Shown here: piece after piece, positions 53,680 to 62,420 of the stretch
Layout of the letters: each line of letters starts with the position of its first letter
How positions within the stretch are numbered: the first letter of the stretch is position 1
Source of the DNA: an uncultured Lachnospiraceae bacterium
GTDB lineage: Bacteria > Bacillota > Clostridia > Lachnospirales > Lachnospiraceae
Reading direction: 5' to 3'
Assembly (NCBI GenBank): GCA_946407725.1
Contig: CAMJPM010000002.1
Span: forward strand, 1 to 64,000
DNA length: 64,000 nt
Program-made: the position numbers and the translations under genes
The notes under the pieces: generated by a model
The model's database searches: none
What the model was told of the DNA's origin: nothing
What the model saw: the letters and a program-made list of their open reading frames with translations, nothing else

Positions 53680-54825
53680 TTATTTTTTTTCCGTTTCCGG
53701 AACCAGGGTTCTGACATTTACCCCGTTTACCGTCACATGATCATCCACTGTAATGACAAGACATTCTTTTCCGTCCACAAACCTGGCTTCCACCCGGTCG
53801 AGGTATTCCGGTTTCACGGAAATATCAATATCCGGAGTGGAAATACTGAATTTCTTTATTCCGGACAGATTTGAAACATGTATTTCCGTACCGTCCCCGG
53901 CAATATCGGTAAAGCGCTCATCAAAGGAATCCATCTTTTCCTTTGTGATACCGCACTCCGAAAAGATCTTCTTTACTTCGTTTTTTCCCAGCACCGGGGG
54001 CTCAGGATTATCCTTATTATCTTCCATGATCCCGCTTATGCTCTCCCGGATGTTTTTCATGACCTCCACATCCCCTTCTTCTCCGCAAACCCCGGCGATC
54101 AGCATATTGAAAGTGTCTTTCTGGTCTCCGGCTGTCAGGGGTGCCTCTATACCAAAGAAGAGATCAATAAAGTCCGCTTTTAAATCGTCAGCCTTTCTCG
54201 TATAGAAGAGAAGACTGTGAATATCTGCAGTCCTGTCATTAAATGCCGGAAAAAGAAAAGCCTTGTCGGGATCGCAGAGCACCCACTCCTGGGAAAGCTC
54301 CCCTATCCTGTTGTCCCCGCTCACATAGCCCAGCTTTCCGTCTGAAAGCTTCACCGGGCAAAGTAACGTGAGCATGAAATCATAGACATTCTCCGAGGCA
54401 TCTTCCATTTCCATGCCATCGGTTCCTTTTCCCGGAATATCGTAAACACCGTGGATCACTATTATGCAGTATTTTTCCGAAAAGTCAAAATCTGCAATGA
54501 TCCTGTCATAGTAATCAGACAGTATTTCATCATCATTGAGATGGCTGTCCCTGACTTTCAGAAGCTCTTCCTGCCTGCCCCCGTTCATCTCCTCCGAAAG
54601 GGGAAACTCCATGTTCAGAAGGTTCTTTCCCGCTGTCCCGGAAAGAGCTTTCTTAAAGAACTTAAAATACTTATGCATCTCTTCTTCCGGAAGCGAGGGA
54701 AAAGCTTCCTTTGTAATGAGCTTCTTTTCCTTTTCATTCCCCACATAACAGATGCAGATATTGTCTATAACATATCGCTCCAGGCTGAACTGTTTTTTTA
54801 TCTCAGATATTTCAAGTTTATTCAT
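53680..54825 (-). CDS. DUF4317 domain-containing protein
   Basis: 381 aa from the ATG at 54825, nine bases after AAGG; an upstream extension is unsupported. The start NKLEISEIKKQFSLERYVIDNICICYVG and the blocks CIIVIHGVYDIP and YDFMLTLLCPVKLSDGKLGY match what I recall of DUF4317, common in clostridia with unknown function. No membrane segment or signal is seen, so cytoplasmic. It lies downstream of the chemoreceptor, separated by a hairpin cluster. Confidence 0.82.
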   Translation of the reverse strand: MNKLEISEIKKQFSLERYVIDNICICYVGNEKEKKLITKEAFPSLPEEEMHKYFKFFKKALSGTAGKNLLNMEFPLSEEMNGGRQEELLKVRDSHLNDDEILSDYYDRIIADFDFSEKYCIIVIHGVYDIPGKGTDGMEMEDASENVYDFMLTLLCPVKLSDGKLGYVSGDNRIGELSQEWVLCDPDKAFLFPAFNDRTADIHSLLFYTRKADDLKADFIDLFFGIEAPLTAGDQKDTFNMLIAGVCGEEGDVEVMKNIRESISGIMEDNKDNPEPPVLGKNEVKKIFSECGITKEKMDSFDERFTDIAGDGTEIHVSNLSGIKKFSISTPDIDISVKPEYLDRVEARFVDGKECLVITVDDHVTVNGVNVRTLVPETEKK

Positions 54826-54859
54826 CTTATGTACCTTGCCGCAGATAAGTATGCTATGT

Positions 54860-54905
54860 AACACATCTTTGATGTGTTGCCGGTAACAGGTCAGAGACCT
54901 GTTAC
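54860..54905. repeat. pair of triloop palindromes between chemoreceptor and DUF4317 genes
   Basis: AACACATC-TTT-GATGTGTT (54860-54878) and GTAACAGGTC-AGA-GACCTGTTAC (54883-54905) are perfect hairpins with 3-nt loops, like the three at 17084-17179. No T-run follows. They fill the 107-bp gap with no other feature. Confidence 0.7.
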
Positions 54906-54932
54906 ATGCATCGGTGACGTGCCATTGCGGTA

Positions 54933-56195
54933 TTATGAAAGCACTGCGATCTTTGAAACCTCGTAATCCAGGATCTCCACCGTCTCTCTTGTTCTGTCCG
55001 CTTCCTCAACCACACTCTGGGATTTCGTCCTGATATTTTCCGTGCTTCTGGCTATCATATTGGTGCTCTCCGCCCCGGCCTGGGAAGCATCGCTTATCTC
55101 GTCTATGCTGGACATGATACCCATTATTCTGGTATTCAGCTCTGATGCGGTATCCGCAAATCCGGACACCAGGGAATCCATATACTGTACATCTTTTCCG
55201 TATTGCTCCGTGGTCCCGCTGAAATCCTTCAGCATATCGGCAACATCTGTTTCCACAAAGGACAGGAGTTTTTCCGAATCCTCAGAAAGATTTCCCACAG
55301 AACCGGTAACTGCCTGGGTTACTTTCTGGATCTTTACCACCGCTTCCTTGCTCTGCTCCGCAAGGTTCCTTATCTCCTCAGCAACTACGGCAAAGCCTCT
55401 TCCGGCCTCTCCCGCACTGGCTGCCTCTATGGCGGCATTCAATGCCAGCAGGTTAGTCTCATTTGTGATCGCCATAATGGATTCTGTCAGCACACCTATC
55501 TCATTTACGACCTTTGCTTCCTCAAGAGCCTGGGAAAGCCTGCCGCTTATCTCACTGCTCAATCTGCTGACATTTCTCTGACGTTCCCTTGTCTCTTCAG
55601 CAGTCTTTGTGGAACGGTCATATATGGCCTTAACCTCCAGCGCACCCTCTTCAGCCCTCTTTGTCATGTCCTCGGTGGAGTCCTTGATAAGCTCCGAAGT
55701 CCCCTTTATTTCTGCAGCCGAAGCCGCTGTCTCATCCATTCCGGATGCCAGCGCATCCGCCGATGCGGATACATCTTCGATGCTGTTATTCAGCTCGATA
55801 ACACTTTCATTTATGCTCTCCACAGCCTCCTCGATGTCATCAGCCTGCTTCTTTATGGCACCGATAAGGGCTCCCACACTCAGCTTCATCTCTTTTAAGC
55901 TGTCACCGAGATTTCCGAAATCGTCCTGTCTTTCCTTCAGTTCCTCCGGAAGATCCTGGGTAAAATTACCGGTGGACATCCTTTCGATATAATCAATGCT
56001 TATCCTCATGGCCTTGCTGATGTTTGCCGTAATAAAAACAGCCACCAGCACCTGAAATACAATAAGCACAATGCCTGTGACCACCGAGACCGTATCCGTA
56101 GCATTGATCACATCCATGATCACAAGGGTCAGGGTGCTGAGAGCTCCCAGAATACAGACTATTATCAGTTTTACTCGAATTGGCAGTTGATCCAT
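54933..56195 (-). CDS. methyl-accepting chemotaxis protein
   Basis: 420 aa. Two transmembrane helices (about 9-31 and 36-58) with no extracellular domain are followed by a HAMP-like segment and a long coiled coil. The signalling hairpin [51 protein letters not shown] is the conserved tip, flanked by methylation helices. Such receptors sense membrane or cytoplasmic signals and control CheA. No che genes are in the window. A GGAGGGG site precedes the ATG and a promoter lies upstream. Confidence 0.95.
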   Translation of the reverse strand: MDQLPIRVKLIIVCILGALSTLTLVIMDVINATDTVSVVTGIVLIVFQVLVAVFITANISKAMRISIDYIERMSTGNFTQDLPEELKERQDDFGNLGDSLKEMKLSVGALIGAIKKQADDIEEAVESINESVIELNNSIEDVSASADALASGMDETAASAAEIKGTSELIKDSTEDMTKRAEEGALEVKAIYDRSTKTAEETRERQRNVSRLSSEISGRLSQALEEAKVVNEIGVLTESIMAITNETNLLALNAAIEAASAGEAGRGFAVVAEEIRNLAEQSKEAVVKIQKVTQAVTGSVGNLSEDSEKLLSFVETDVADMLKDFSGTTEQYGKDVQYMDSLVSGFADTASELNTRIMGIMSSIDEISDASQAGAESTNMIARSTENIRTKSQSVVEEADRTRETVEILDYEVSKIAVLS

Positions 56196-56256
56196 AACCC
56201 CTCCTTAGGAAGACTGTAATAAAGAAACTGAATTTATTGAATTATCATAAAAATAC

Positions 56257-56285
56257 ATTTTAACATAGGATAATGCTTTTGGAAA
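56257..56285 (-). promoter_or_regulatory. probable promoter of the chemoreceptor gene
   Basis: Reverse strand TTTCCA (56280-56285), 17-bp spacer, TAAAAT (56257-56262); four and five of six consensus matches. It is not a sigma-28 site, in contrast to flagellin. Confidence 0.5.
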
Positions 56286-56289
56286 CCGC

Positions 56290-57210
56290 TCAGACATAGG
56301 AGCTTTCTATCTTTTTGACTTTTCTGTACAGAAATTCATTTGCAGGGACCGGAATACCCCATTTTTCCCCAAGGTCTATTACAACTCCCGCAAACATCTC
56401 CACCTCGGATTTTTTCCGGTTAAGCCTGTCCTGGCTCATGGAAGGAAAGGAATTCGGATCCAGGCTTTCCAAGAGCTCCAGGCAGAATATCAGGTCATCC
56501 TCGCTTAAGACCACTCTTTCCGCCCTGGCCACCAGCATAACCTCCCTCATTGCCCCTATCATCACCATTTTGGCCTCACTGCCGTCTGTGAGTACACCGC
56601 CGTAGCCCATTCCGAAAACCATACAGGTCTGGTTCACGCCCACGTTGAGCATGAACTTGCACCACATCCTCCGGAGAATATCCTTTTCAACAGCGCAGCG
56701 TACATGGACAGCCTCAAGGAAATCCGTGACATACCTGAGCCTCTCCCCCATATCCCGCCTTGTGATCCCCAGCACTACCTTACCGGGTCTGGAATAAGTG
56801 ACCTCATTATCGAAAAACATGGCATCTATCCCCTCTACCACCGCGTGAATCACCCGGTCTTCCCCATATCTTTCGGAAATGATCTCTTCACTGTCTATAC
56901 CGTTCATAAGAGAGATTATGGTGGTATGCTTTCCCACAGAGGTACTCATTGTATCCAGGGCTTCGGGAAGATCGTTATATTTGACAGCCACAATGATGAG
57001 CTCCGCGGTAAAGGCGTTTTCCGGCAGGGAGATCCTGAAATTGACCCTTTCGGAATTCACCTTGTATTCCACGTCCTTATGCTGTTTTAATCTCTCTTTA
57101 TCCATGATAAAGGTAACCCTGTCATAACCTGCGTGATCGGCAATGATCTTTCCGAAGGTCATGCCCAGGGCACCCATACCTATGATATTTACGGTTTCTA
57201 TCTTTTTCAT
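56290..57210 (-). CDS. ketopantoate reductase (PanE/ApbA) family protein
   Basis: 306 aa. The NADP-binding loop IIGMGALGMTFGKII opens the protein, VKYNDLPEAL and ISLMNGIDSEE are family blocks, and the C-terminal helical domain has RMWCKFMLNVGVNQTCMVFG. It may reduce 2-dehydropantoate for pantothenate synthesis or another 2-keto acid. It overlaps the small membrane-protein gene by four bases (ATGA), an odd context. Confidence 0.82.
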   Translation of the reverse strand: MKKIETVNIIGMGALGMTFGKIIADHAGYDRVTFIMDKERLKQHKDVEYKVNSERVNFRISLPENAFTAELIIVAVKYNDLPEALDTMSTSVGKHTTIISLMNGIDSEEIISERYGEDRVIHAVVEGIDAMFFDNEVTYSRPGKVVLGITRRDMGERLRYVTDFLEAVHVRCAVEKDILRRMWCKFMLNVGVNQTCMVFGMGYGGVLTDGSEAKMVMIGAMREVMLVARAERVVLSEDDLIFCLELLESLDPNSFPSMSQDRLNRKKSEVEMFAGVVIDLGEKWGIPVPANEFLYRKVKKIESSYV

Positions 57211-57563
57211 AACTTCCAGCAGTCTTTCAGGGCCACCTTCTTGCCGTTTAAGATGCAGTAACCCTCTGTAGGCTCCTCGTGGACTATGTATCTCGGAATA
57301 GAATCACCGTGATTATGGCCGTACTGTCCCTCACAGGTGATGTCATCCGAGCGTGGGATCACATGTCCGTCACTGGCTACTGTCTTTTTATTCAATGGGG
57401 ATGCAGCCTTATTATGGACGGTGGCCGCCTTTTTTTTCATAGAAGGGCTTTTATTTATCCTTGTGGGATGCATTCCGGGCCTGTTTTTCAGGTGATCCCT
57501 GCTCTTCCACACAAGGAACAACGCAATAAAGACCCAGAAAACAACCATAAACAGTGCTTCCAT
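57207..57563 (-). CDS. small single-pass membrane protein, SPFH partner
   Basis: 118 aa. A hydrophobic N-terminus (about 3-19) is followed by a basic segment and a C-terminal domain with two Cys, GEGQYGHNHGDSIPRY-like and ending LNGKKVALKDCWKL. It is coupled to the SPFH gene (TAATG overlap) in the place NfeD usually takes, but it has no visible NfeD OB fold. Function unknown. Confidence 0.7.
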   Translation of the reverse strand: MEALFMVVFWVFIALFLVWKSRDHLKNRPGMHPTRINKSPSMKKKAATVHNKAASPLNKKTVASDGHVIPRSDDITCEGQYGHNHGDSIPRYIVHEEPTEGYCILNGKKVALKDCWKL

Positions 57564-58471
57564 TATTTAAGAGTCTCCTTAATTCCCGCTGCCAGTCCCG
57601 CGAAATTCTGTATCTCGCTGGGAATGATTATCTTTGTAGCCTGGCCGTCTGCAGCAGCCTGGAATGCCTCCAGGGACTTGATCTTTATTACATATTCATC
57701 CGCACCGGCTTCCTTTATCATGCGGATACCGTCGGAATTGGCCTTTTGAATGCTCCTTATTGCCTCAGCCTTACCTTCCGCTTCCTTTATCTCCTTCTCC
57801 CTTTCAGCCTCGGCAGCAAGAATGGTGGCCATCTTCTTTGCCTCCGCCTCAAGCACTGCGGATTCCTTATTACCCTGGGCAGTGAGGATCATGGACTGCT
57901 TCTCACCTTCAGCGGAAAGAATAACCGCCCTCTTTTCCCTTTCGGCCTTCATCTGCTTCTCCATGGCCTCCTGAATGGCCTTGGGAGGAGTGATATTCTT
58001 TAACTCTACCCTGTTTACCTTTATTCCCCAGGGATCGGTGGCCTCGTCTATGGCAGTGAGCATCCTGGAGTTGATGGTCTCCCTGGATGTAAGGGTGTCA
58101 TCTAACGTCATGTCTCCGATGATATTACGGAGCGTGGTGGCCGTAAGGTTCTCCATGGCCATGATGGCGTTCTCCACACCGTAGGTATAGGCCTTGGGAT
58201 CCCGGATCATAAAGTAGACAACCGAGTCTATCATCATGGTTACGTTATCCTTTGTGATAACAGGCTGAGGCGCAAAGTCCGCCACCTGTTCCTTAAGCGT
58301 CACCTTTCTTGCAACCCTGTCTATAAAGGGTATAAGAATATGGGGACCTGCTCCCAGGGTCGCATGGTATCTTCCCAGCCGCTCTACTATATAGGCGTGG
58401 GCCTGGGGAACAATCTTGATGTTGAGCACCAGTATTACAACAATCAGTGCAAGTAAAATCAGCAGTATCAT
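57563..58471 (-). CDS. SPFH/stomatin (band 7) membrane protein, QmcA-like
   Basis: 302 aa. An N-terminal anchor (about 1-18) precedes the SPFH domain: VPQAHAYIVERLGRYHATLGAGPHILIPFIDRVARKV and later TLRNIIGDMTLDDTLTSRETIN. A long Ala/Glu/Lys coiled coil (about 175-255) follows. Such proteins form large ring or cage oligomers that organise membrane domains and protease quality control. It begins a coupled trio with the small membrane protein and the PanE-like protein. Confidence 0.92.
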   Translation of the reverse strand: MILLILLALIVVILVLNIKIVPQAHAYIVERLGRYHATLGAGPHILIPFIDRVARKVTLKEQVADFAPQPVITKDNVTMMIDSVVYFMIRDPKAYTYGVENAIMAMENLTATTLRNIIGDMTLDDTLTSRETINSRMLTAIDEATDPWGIKVNRVELKNITPPKAIQEAMEKQMKAEREKRAVILSAEGEKQSMILTAQGNKESAVLEAEAKKMATILAAEAEREKEIKEAEGKAEAIRSIQKANSDGIRMIKEAGADEYVIKIKSLEAFQAAADGQATKIIIPSEIQNFAGLAAGIKETLK

Positions 58472-58506
58472 TTTTTTATTCTCCTTTCTGCTTTTACGTT
58501 ATTGGC

Positions 58507-58536
58507 AGGACAAAAGTGCTATGCGACTTTTGTCCT
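58507..58536. other. 11-bp hairpin between the SPFH gene and the exported-protein gene
   Basis: AGGACAAAAGT (58507-58517) and ACTTTTGTCCT (58526-58536) pair perfectly with an 8-nt loop. It is not followed by a T-run on the reverse strand, so it may be a processing or weak pausing site between two parts of the operon. Confidence 0.5.
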
Positions 58537-58552
58537 TCCCATCATTACATTT

Positions 58553-59545
58553 TCACCCCTTGGATGTAAATATGTCTGCCGTGCGCATTACATACATAAT
58601 GTCGTCGGCATATTCCGGCATCCTGTAGATATACATAAATACCAGAATCCCCTTTGTTCCGTTCTCTCTGAATACAAATTCCAGATGGTAGATATTATCC
58701 CCGCTCTCGTATTTATCGTCATAATAGTGGTATTCCGTTCCGTAGGGAGCCCTTAAAATGCTCTCCGGACACTTCCCCGCATCCTTTTTATTCAGGATAT
58801 TCCTGACTATGGATGCCTCTATTCCCGAAGTATTGTCATACTGTGACCTGTCAGACAGATTTTTATTGTAGTCAAGATAAAAAACATAGAGACACTCCGG
58901 ATCCTTTTCCCCTTTCAGGCGGTTTAAGTTATACTGAACCCCATAAATATGGTCTCCCTTATTGTCTATCTCCCTTTCAACCGCTTTCCAGCTGTCGGGT
59001 ACACGGAAAGTCACAATATCCGACATATTCTTTCCCGGGTTTACTATCCTTGTTTCACGGGTATTGCTATGATCACGGAAAGTCCTTCCGTCCGCAGAAT
59101 AAACCCCGTCCCCGGTTTTCTGCGCCGCACCGCCGATAAAATATATTTCTGCGTTATAACCGTTTCCCACCAGTTTCTTTTTTACGATACCGTATGCACT
59201 GATGCGGTCTCCCGGAGAGAGCTCTGCGATCTTATTGACCGTTTCCCTCCCCTTATCGGGATCCGTTCTTTTAACCATACAGTCTATACCTGTCTTTCCG
59301 TCCTCCGATAAGAGCCGGAAGCTGTCGTATTTCTTCCCGATGTCCGATATCCCGCCGGTTATGGCAAAACAGGAGTCCTTTCCCCCAGATGAAAGGAAGT
59401 AAACTGTCTCATCAACAGTCTTTACCTGATATACCCTCCTGGAGCCGGGATCCAGCTCCACCGGTTCATTAAACAATTCAAATCCCGAGCATAAAAGAAA
59501 AACCATAAGGAGTATGCCGGGGACCATAAGAGTGTATTTCTTCAC
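58553..59545 (-). CDS. membrane-anchored exported protein of the ExbB/D-like operon
   Basis: 330 aa from a GTG after GGAGGAG. An N-terminal hydrophobic anchor (LMVPGILLMVFLLCSGFELF) is followed by an extracytoplasmic region with beta-rich segments; no catalytic motif is seen. The stretch GFELFNEPVELD resembles GFEFFKEVELSY at the same place in the 59542-60018 protein, suggesting that the two were duplicated or insert alike. Its start overlaps that gene's stop (GTGA). Function unknown. Confidence 0.7.
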   Translation of the reverse strand: MKKYTLMVPGILLMVFLLCSGFELFNEPVELDPGSRRVYQVKTVDETVYFLSSGGKDSCFAITGGISDIGKKYDSFRLLSEDGKTGIDCMVKRTDPDKGRETVNKIAELSPGDRISAYGIVKKKLVGNGYNAEIYFIGGAAQKTGDGVYSADGRTFRDHSNTRETRIVNPGKNMSDIVTFRVPDSWKAVEREIDNKGDHIYGVQYNLNRLKGEKDPECLYVFYLDYNKNLSDRSQYDNTSGIEASIVRNILNKKDAGKCPESILRAPYGTEYHYYDDKYESGDNIYHLEFVFRENGTKGILVFMYIYRMPEYADDIMYVMRTADIFTSKG

Positions 59546-60018
59546 TTCTTCTCCTCCATGGCATGTTCCGTAAGATCAAATCTGTTTTTTTCCTTATATT
59601 CCATAATAAGGCTGTAAGCAGAGGAAAAGGTGTGGTATTCGGCGTAATTCTCCAGAAGCCGTATCTCTGTCCCCGCCCTGGCAAACTTTTTAAGGTTGTC
59701 CTCCAGCTCCTTTATATCACATTCCCTGCCGTCCCAGGTTATGGTCTTATACCGTATCCCGATAATATGTACTTCCCGTATTGCACTGCGTCCCGCGGTA
59801 TTCTCCTTCTTTGTGTTTTCCTCTGAAGGGGTGCTCTCCTTTTCGGTATTAACTGCCTCAGTATAAAGAGAGGGGTTTTCGGACGAACTGTTCCCGTAGA
59901 GGTCAATAAGAGGTTTTTTATAGGAGAGTTCCACCTCCTTAAAGAATTCAAACCCGGTCAGAAACAGGAAACATATGGAAACAGCCATAATAAGGGGTTT
60001 TATCACAGAGTTCCTCAT
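59542..60018 (-). CDS. exported protein with ExbD/TolR-like C-terminal region
   Basis: 158 aa. A hydrophobic anchor (about 6-24) is followed by GFEFFKEVEL, a disordered Ser/Glu/Lys linker, and a C-terminal domain VHIIGIRYKTITWDGRECDI...LLENYAEYHTFSSAY whose strand-helix pattern looks like the periplasmic domain of ExbD/TolR. It lacks the charged transmembrane Asp of ExbD. It is coupled to genes on both sides by 4-nt overlaps. The ExbD resemblance is by eye and uncertain. Confidence 0.6.
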   Translation of the reverse strand: MRNSVIKPLIMAVSICFLFLTGFEFFKEVELSYKKPLIDLYGNSSSENPSLYTEAVNTEKESTPSEENTKKENTAGRSAIREVHIIGIRYKTITWDGRECDIKELEDNLKKFARAGTEIRLLENYAEYHTFSSAYSLIMEYKEKNRFDLTEHAMEEKK

Positions 60019-60479
60019 TCCATATCCCTTTCCGACAGCACGGTCTTTCCTCTGTCTTCCAGTATCCTGCGCACTTCTATATAGGCATCATATGAAGCAT
60101 ATTTATCTATGAGCTCATATCCCCCCTGCCAGTCCGAAGAAGCGATATAGTTATCAAAAGAAACAATATCCGGCATTGTCTCCCCGTTTATCACTATCCT
60201 GTTCCCCTCTACCACCACTGTTCCCGGCGAAGCAGGTATTTCCGCTGCTTCCTCTTTTTTTCCTGACACATCATCATTATCTGTCACAGCCGGATCTCCT
60301 TCAGATAGCAGACCCTTTGAGGGCAGCACAAACATAAGGAGTATGCCCGCAAGAACTGATAACACCCCTATTAACAGGGATATCCACACATATTTCATCC
60401 TTATTCCGGGAAATTTCTTAAATGCGATAATTCCTGCAGCAAGAAAAACCGCCCCGGCAACAAAAAAGAATAACGTCAT
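60015..60479 (-). CDS. membrane protein with ExbD/TolR-like C-terminal domain
   Basis: 154 aa. Two hydrophobic helices (about 2-20 and 29-53), an acidic linker, then a C-terminal domain beginning GTVVVEGNRIVINGETMPDI and ending IEVRRILEDRGKTVL, which follows the strand-strand-helix order of the ExbD periplasmic domain. It has no Asp in a membrane helix, so could not carry protons. It lies six bases after the ExbD-like gene. Confidence 0.6.
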   Translation of the reverse strand: MTLFFFVAGAVFLAAGIIAFKKFPGIRMKYVWISLLIGVLSVLAGILLMFVLPSKGLLSEGDPAVTDNDDVSGKKEEAAEIPASPGTVVVEGNRIVINGETMPDIVSFDNYIASSDWQGGYELIDKYASYDAYIEVRRILEDRGKTVLSERDME

Positions 60480-60484
60480 CTTTC

Positions 60485-61039
60485 CTAAAACTCCCCTGAG
60501 GCAGGCAGTGCCCTTAAGTAGATATCATCAGAAACAGAGCTTAAGGAATTAAATATCTCCTGTATCCTCTTAGCGTCGCGGTAGAGGATCTCGCTTCCGT
60601 CATCTGCCAGGGATAAGACCACCGGAAGACCTTCTCCCTCCGACACATAAGATCTAAGCTTCTCCTCAAACTCCCGGTAGGCCTCTTTTGTATCCCCGCC
60701 CTTCAGAATGAATACATCGGGAGCGGAATTCCCGTTTTTTAGGATCTTTAAGCTTCTTTCCTTTGGATTTTCGGGATCAAAGGTGGCTGTGACTGATATT
60801 ATCACGGTTTTATCAGTAATATCATTCTGGTCGGAGTACAGCCGGAACTCGTCCTGTACCTTTTCCTTTTCTTCCTTAAGGGACTGCTCTTCCTCTTCCA
60901 GCCTCGCCGACTGCCGCTCCAGATCCATGCCTGAAACCTGCTGCCGGGCCAGCACCACCATAAGAAGTATAAAGATCACGTCAAGCAGTGAGGTGAGATC
61001 TATCAATATGTCATTTTTCTTTTTTCCCTGTCTCCTCAT
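60485..61039 (-). CDS. ExbD/TolR-like stator protein
   Basis: 184 aa. The N-terminus ILIDLTSLLDVIFILLMVVL aligns with the ExbD signature FIDVMLVLLIIFM; Asp20 matches the protonatable Asp25 of E. coli ExbD. A coiled coil (about 45-70, ARLEEEEQSLKEEKEKVQ) follows, then an extracytoplasmic domain. With the ExbB-like protein it could form a proton-driven motor. It ends one base before the ExbB-like gene's coding frame resumes upstream, i.e. the two are adjacent and probably coupled. Confidence 0.82.
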   Translation of the reverse strand: MRRQGKKKNDILIDLTSLLDVIFILLMVVLARQQVSGMDLERQSARLEEEEQSLKEEKEKVQDEFRLYSDQNDITDKTVIISVTATFDPENPKERSLKILKNGNSAPDVFILKGGDTKEAYREFEEKLRSYVSEGEGLPVVLSLADDGSEILYRDAKRIQEIFNSLSSVSDDIYLRALPASGEF

Positions 61040-61040
61040 A

Positions 61041-61580
61041 TCACTGTTCTTCCCTGATCCGGTTTAATATCCCCCTGGTCCTGATGGTTGTATCGTAGGA
61101 CTCCAACATGTTGTCAACGGCGTTTATTATCCTTCCGTTTAACAGGGTTATAAGGAGCTTTAAGCCAATAGATGCTATAAGCCCCCAGAAAGTGGAGTAC
61201 AGGGCTATATTTAATGAACCTACTATAGCCATGCTGTCCTTTGCCGTAGTCTGGGACATAATACCGGCTACGGTACCCAGTATCCCCATCAGGGGAAAAA
61301 CGGGAATAAGCTGTGAAATGGTCTCGCACGCGGACCTGGTCTCATTATATTTATTTTCATAGGAATGGATCGTGTCAATGTCAGCGGCAGTTTTCCTGCC
61401 GTACTCCGTAACATTTCCCAGGGAATCCACCTCCCTTTTCACCTCCATCCCGTTTAATGCATGGGATATTGTATGAAAGTGATCCTTCAGGGCGGTATAA
61501 TTTTTAAGGATCATAAAAAACATAAGCGCCGTAAAGGCTATTATCAAAGGTGTTATAAGATTTGAAATTATTCCCAGCAT
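61041..61580 (-). CDS. MotA/TolQ/ExbB-type proton channel protein
   Basis: 179 aa. Three hydrophobic helices: one at about 5-25, two near the C-terminus. The last two contain PLMGILGTVAGIMSQ and LNIALYSTFWGLIASIGLKL, which keep the conserved Thr in each helix that lines the ExbB proton path. It lacks the long tail seen in phage-defence ZorA. Its ATG overlaps the AIM24 stop (TAATG). Confidence 0.88.
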   Translation of the reverse strand: MLGIISNLITPLIIAFTALMFFMILKNYTALKDHFHTISHALNGMEVKREVDSLGNVTEYGRKTAADIDTIHSYENKYNETRSACETISQLIPVFPLMGILGTVAGIMSQTTAKDSMAIVGSLNIALYSTFWGLIASIGLKLLITLLNGRIINAVDNMLESYDTTIRTRGILNRIREEQ

Positions 61581-62401
61581 TACAGCCTCCTGCCTTTTTC
61601 AGGCTTTGCAGACAGGGAATTTGTGGCATCATAAAGGCTTCCCGTCATGGCCACAGGGCTCATAAGAACCCTTCCCGTTCCCCGGTAAACATTGACCAGT
61701 CCTTCACCGGACAGTGCCGATCCTATAAGGGTCTTTGTGGTGCGTTCCACGGTAAATGAGAGACCGGTTGTCCAGCACATGGCCATATTTCCGTCTATTT
61801 TCAGTTCCTCGTCATTCAGTTCTATCTCAATAAGCTCATCCCTGGGGACATTGCTCTCCAGGGCAGCTATGCCGTTTCCGTACAGGGACAGATTAAAGAG
61901 TCCCTCTTTTCCCAGCAGCGCCGAAGAAACATTGCTGCGGCTCACCACCTTATTCTGCACGGTGCTGTCACAGGCAAGGAACATGCCGTCCTCTATGGTC
62001 ATGCCGCTTCCCCATTCTCCTATGTCCACCAGGATTATGAACTTATAAGTAGGTTCCAGTGCCAGGAAACCTTTTCCCTCGTACTCGGGCTTTACGGCGG
62101 ATTCATTGGTGACTGCGCCTTTGACCATGTTGCTCATAAGGCCGCCTATTCCCTTTATCCCTGTTGCAGCATTTACACTCCCTGCAAACCATTGCATGGA
62201 TCCGGCCTGGGTCACGACCCTGTTGCTGCCGTCAAGCTCCACGATAAGCTGCCTTCTGCGGACTCCCATCTCACACATAAAATACTCTGTTGAAGCGGTA
62301 TCCGGAGAAACACTGACATCCTTTAAGTACTCCAGAACTTTAAAGTGCCCTGCCTCAGTGATCACTTTTCTGTCCTGGTTTTCAAGATTGACTATTCGCA
62401 T
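61580..62401 (-). CDS. AIM24 family protein (TIGR00266-like)
   Basis: 273 aa. Beta-rich AIM24 fold with blocks VVTQAGSMQWFAGSVNA, YKFIILVDIGEWG, FLACDSTVQ and LIGSALSGEGLVNVYRGTGRVLMSP. Bacterial members have no defined role; the mitochondrial relative Aim24 helps organise inner-membrane complexes. GAAGGG lies eight bases before the ATG. It lies between the response regulator and the ExbB-like gene, so the complex may act at the membrane. Confidence 0.9.
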   Translation of the reverse strand: MRIVNLENQDRKVITEAGHFKVLEYLKDVSVSPDTASTEYFMCEMGVRRRQLIVELDGSNRVVTQAGSMQWFAGSVNAATGIKGIGGLMSNMVKGAVTNESAVKPEYEGKGFLALEPTYKFIILVDIGEWGSGMTIEDGMFLACDSTVQNKVVSRSNVSSALLGKEGLFNLSLYGNGIAALESNVPRDELIEIELNDEELKIDGNMAMCWTTGLSFTVERTTKTLIGSALSGEGLVNVYRGTGRVLMSPVAMTGSLYDATNSLSAKPEKGRRL

Positions 62402-62420
62402 CCCTTATTCCCTTCTCTCT

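Noticed and set aside
54860..54905. CRISPR-like array
   Set aside because: The palindromes differ in sequence, there are no repeated units with regular spacers, and no cas genes are present.
61041..61580. Zorya (ZorA) anti-phage component
   Set aside because: The protein lacks ZorA's long C-terminal tail, and no ZorB-like peptidoglycan-binding protein, helicase or nuclease is in the operon.
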